Source of the DNA: Flavobacteriaceae bacterium UBA5534
GTDB lineage: Bacteria > Bacteroidota > Bacteroidia > Flavobacteriales > Flavobacteriaceae
Direction of reading: 5' to 3'
Assembly (NCBI GenBank): GCA_002426015.1
Contig: DINS01000029.1
Coordinates: forward strand, 105,396 to 169,395
DNA: 64,000 bases
The notes beneath the pieces were generated by a model. It saw only the letters and a program-made list of their open reading frames with translations, had not been told where the DNA came from and did no database searches. Position numbers and translations under genes: made by a program. This document shows, one piece after another, positions 63,363 to 64,000 of the stretch. The first letter of the stretch is position 1. Each line of letters starts with the position of its first letter.

Positions 63363-64000
63363 ATGCAAACAACCAAACGATGCCTAATGATACTGATGGT
63401 GTTCATCATGGCCAACGCCATTGACCTCCATGCACAAACACTCCCATTTGCAGAGGCCAAACAAATGCTTACCGACTATAGATGGTCGTTAAGACGATTA
63501 GAACAAGACGGACAGATGTACAACGTTCCAGAAGATATGCGCGGCCTTGTACGTGTATTTTTAACCAATGGGATGACCTATAGCTTTGTGCCTTCCGACA
63601 ATGAATCGGAAGCTGAGCAGCACAAGTATAGCGTTACCAAAACACAAATGACCTTTTATATCTACGATGACCAAATGACCTTTGCCTATCGCATCGAAGA
63701 TTTTATTGGCTATAAGCTGTATATGGATATCGATAATAATGGCGATATTGTCACTTTTGTATATGATAGAGCTGCAAAAAATGTAGTGAAATCCGTATCA
63801 CAAACCGTGACCATAGGCTCACAAGTATGGGCTGCCAAAAACCTAGACGTTACGTCTTTTAGAAACGGAGACCCAATCTATGAATCCAAAACCCCAGAAC
63901 AATGGGAAGCCTATGGGTTGAAAGGACAACCTACATGGTGTTATGCCAACTACGACCCTGCTAATAAGGAAACATATGGGCTGCTTTATAATTTTTATGC
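63363..64000 (+). CDS. FISUMP-domain protein, 3' end cut by the window edge
   Basis: The frame runs from ATG 63363 to the window end with no stop, so the gene is partial (212 residues). A signal peptide ends near DLHAQ. A unique N-terminal domain (AEAKQMLTDYRWSLRRLEQDGQMY) is followed by VTIGSQVWAAKNLDVTSFRNGDPI, the start of a FISUMP (Fibrobacter succinogenes major paralogous) domain. Such proteins are surface or secreted, and their role is unclear. Confidence 0.75.
   Translation, partial: MQTTKRCLMILMVFIMANAIDLHAQTLPFAEAKQMLTDYRWSLRRLEQDGQMYNVPEDMRGLVRVFLTNGMTYSFVPSDNESEAEQHKYSVTKTQMTFYIYDDQMTFAYRIEDFIGYKLYMDIDNNGDIVTFVYDRAAKNVVKSVSQTVTIGSQVWAAKNLDVTSFRNGDPIYESKTPEQWEAYGLKGQPTWCYANYDPANKETYGLLYNFY

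Noticed and set aside
1..64000. CRISPR arrays, tRNA, rRNA, integrase or IS elements
   Set aside because: I looked for spaced repeats, cloverleaf-like sequences and transposase motifs and saw none that I could support.

Overview
The window looks like a piece of a Bacteroidota chromosome, most likely a marine or environmental member of the Flavobacteriaceae. The support is gldF/gldG gliding genes, SusC/SusD-type outer-membrane uptake genes, proteins ending in T9SS-type sorting domains, TAnnTTTG-type promoters, poor Shine-Dalgarno sites and mostly AT-rich DNA. I see no rRNA, tRNA, CRISPR array, integrase or insertion sequence.

Layout. (1) 1-9.1 kb is an accessory region. It holds a truncated unknown gene, a sce7726-like nuclease-fold protein, a 1.2 kb stretch without genes that starts behind a strong promoter-like sequence, a small Bacteroidota protein, two distant paralogues of an unnamed family flanking a thermonuclease-like gene, and a large Type IIG (Eco57I-like) restriction-methylation enzyme whose specificity half has a clearly different base composition. 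(2) 9.3-14.6 kb is a copper/heavy-metal set: a CopA-like P1B ATPase, a DUF305 protein, an RND periplasmic adaptor and a metal-binding lipoprotein, closed by a clear terminator. (3) 14.7-47.1 kb is a large polysaccharide utilization locus (PUL). A membrane sensor/LuxR-type regulator precedes a tightly packed same-strand run of 17 genes: SusC, SusD, a LamG surface lipoprotein, two GH144-like enzymes, a metallophosphoesterase, an esterase, GH3, GH97, GH43, GH3, GH2, a second esterase, a sulfatase, an EEP-family hydrolase, a sugar porter and a LacI regulator. A secreted glucose/sorbosone-dehydrogenase-like protein follows. (4) 47.2-60.5 kb is mainly housekeeping: dnaN, gldG, a small gene, gldF, a SAM hydrolase, phoH, purC, a membrane acyltransferase, an alanine/sodium symporter, acs and a DUF4760-like membrane protein. 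(5) 60.5-64 kb is somewhat more GC-rich and holds a REP-like repeat cluster, a zinc alcohol dehydrogenase, a 34-residue lysine-rich protein, a T9SS-sorted protein and a FISUMP-domain lipoprotein or secreted protein cut by the window end.

How the PUL may work (inference). The sensor detects an oligosaccharide and activates the susC promoter, where four TACGTCA words lie. SusC/D and the LamG lipoprotein capture the glycan. GH144 enzymes cut beta-1,2-glucan, the GH3 enzymes release glucose, and esterases, a phosphoesterase and a sulfatase strip substituents. GH97, GH43 and GH2 remove other sugars, and the sugar porter imports the products. This mix does not match a PUL that I know by name. A decorated beta-1,2-glucan, such as a bacterial periplasmic glucan, is the most economical guess, but the sulfatase, GH97 and GH43 genes suggest a more complex substrate.
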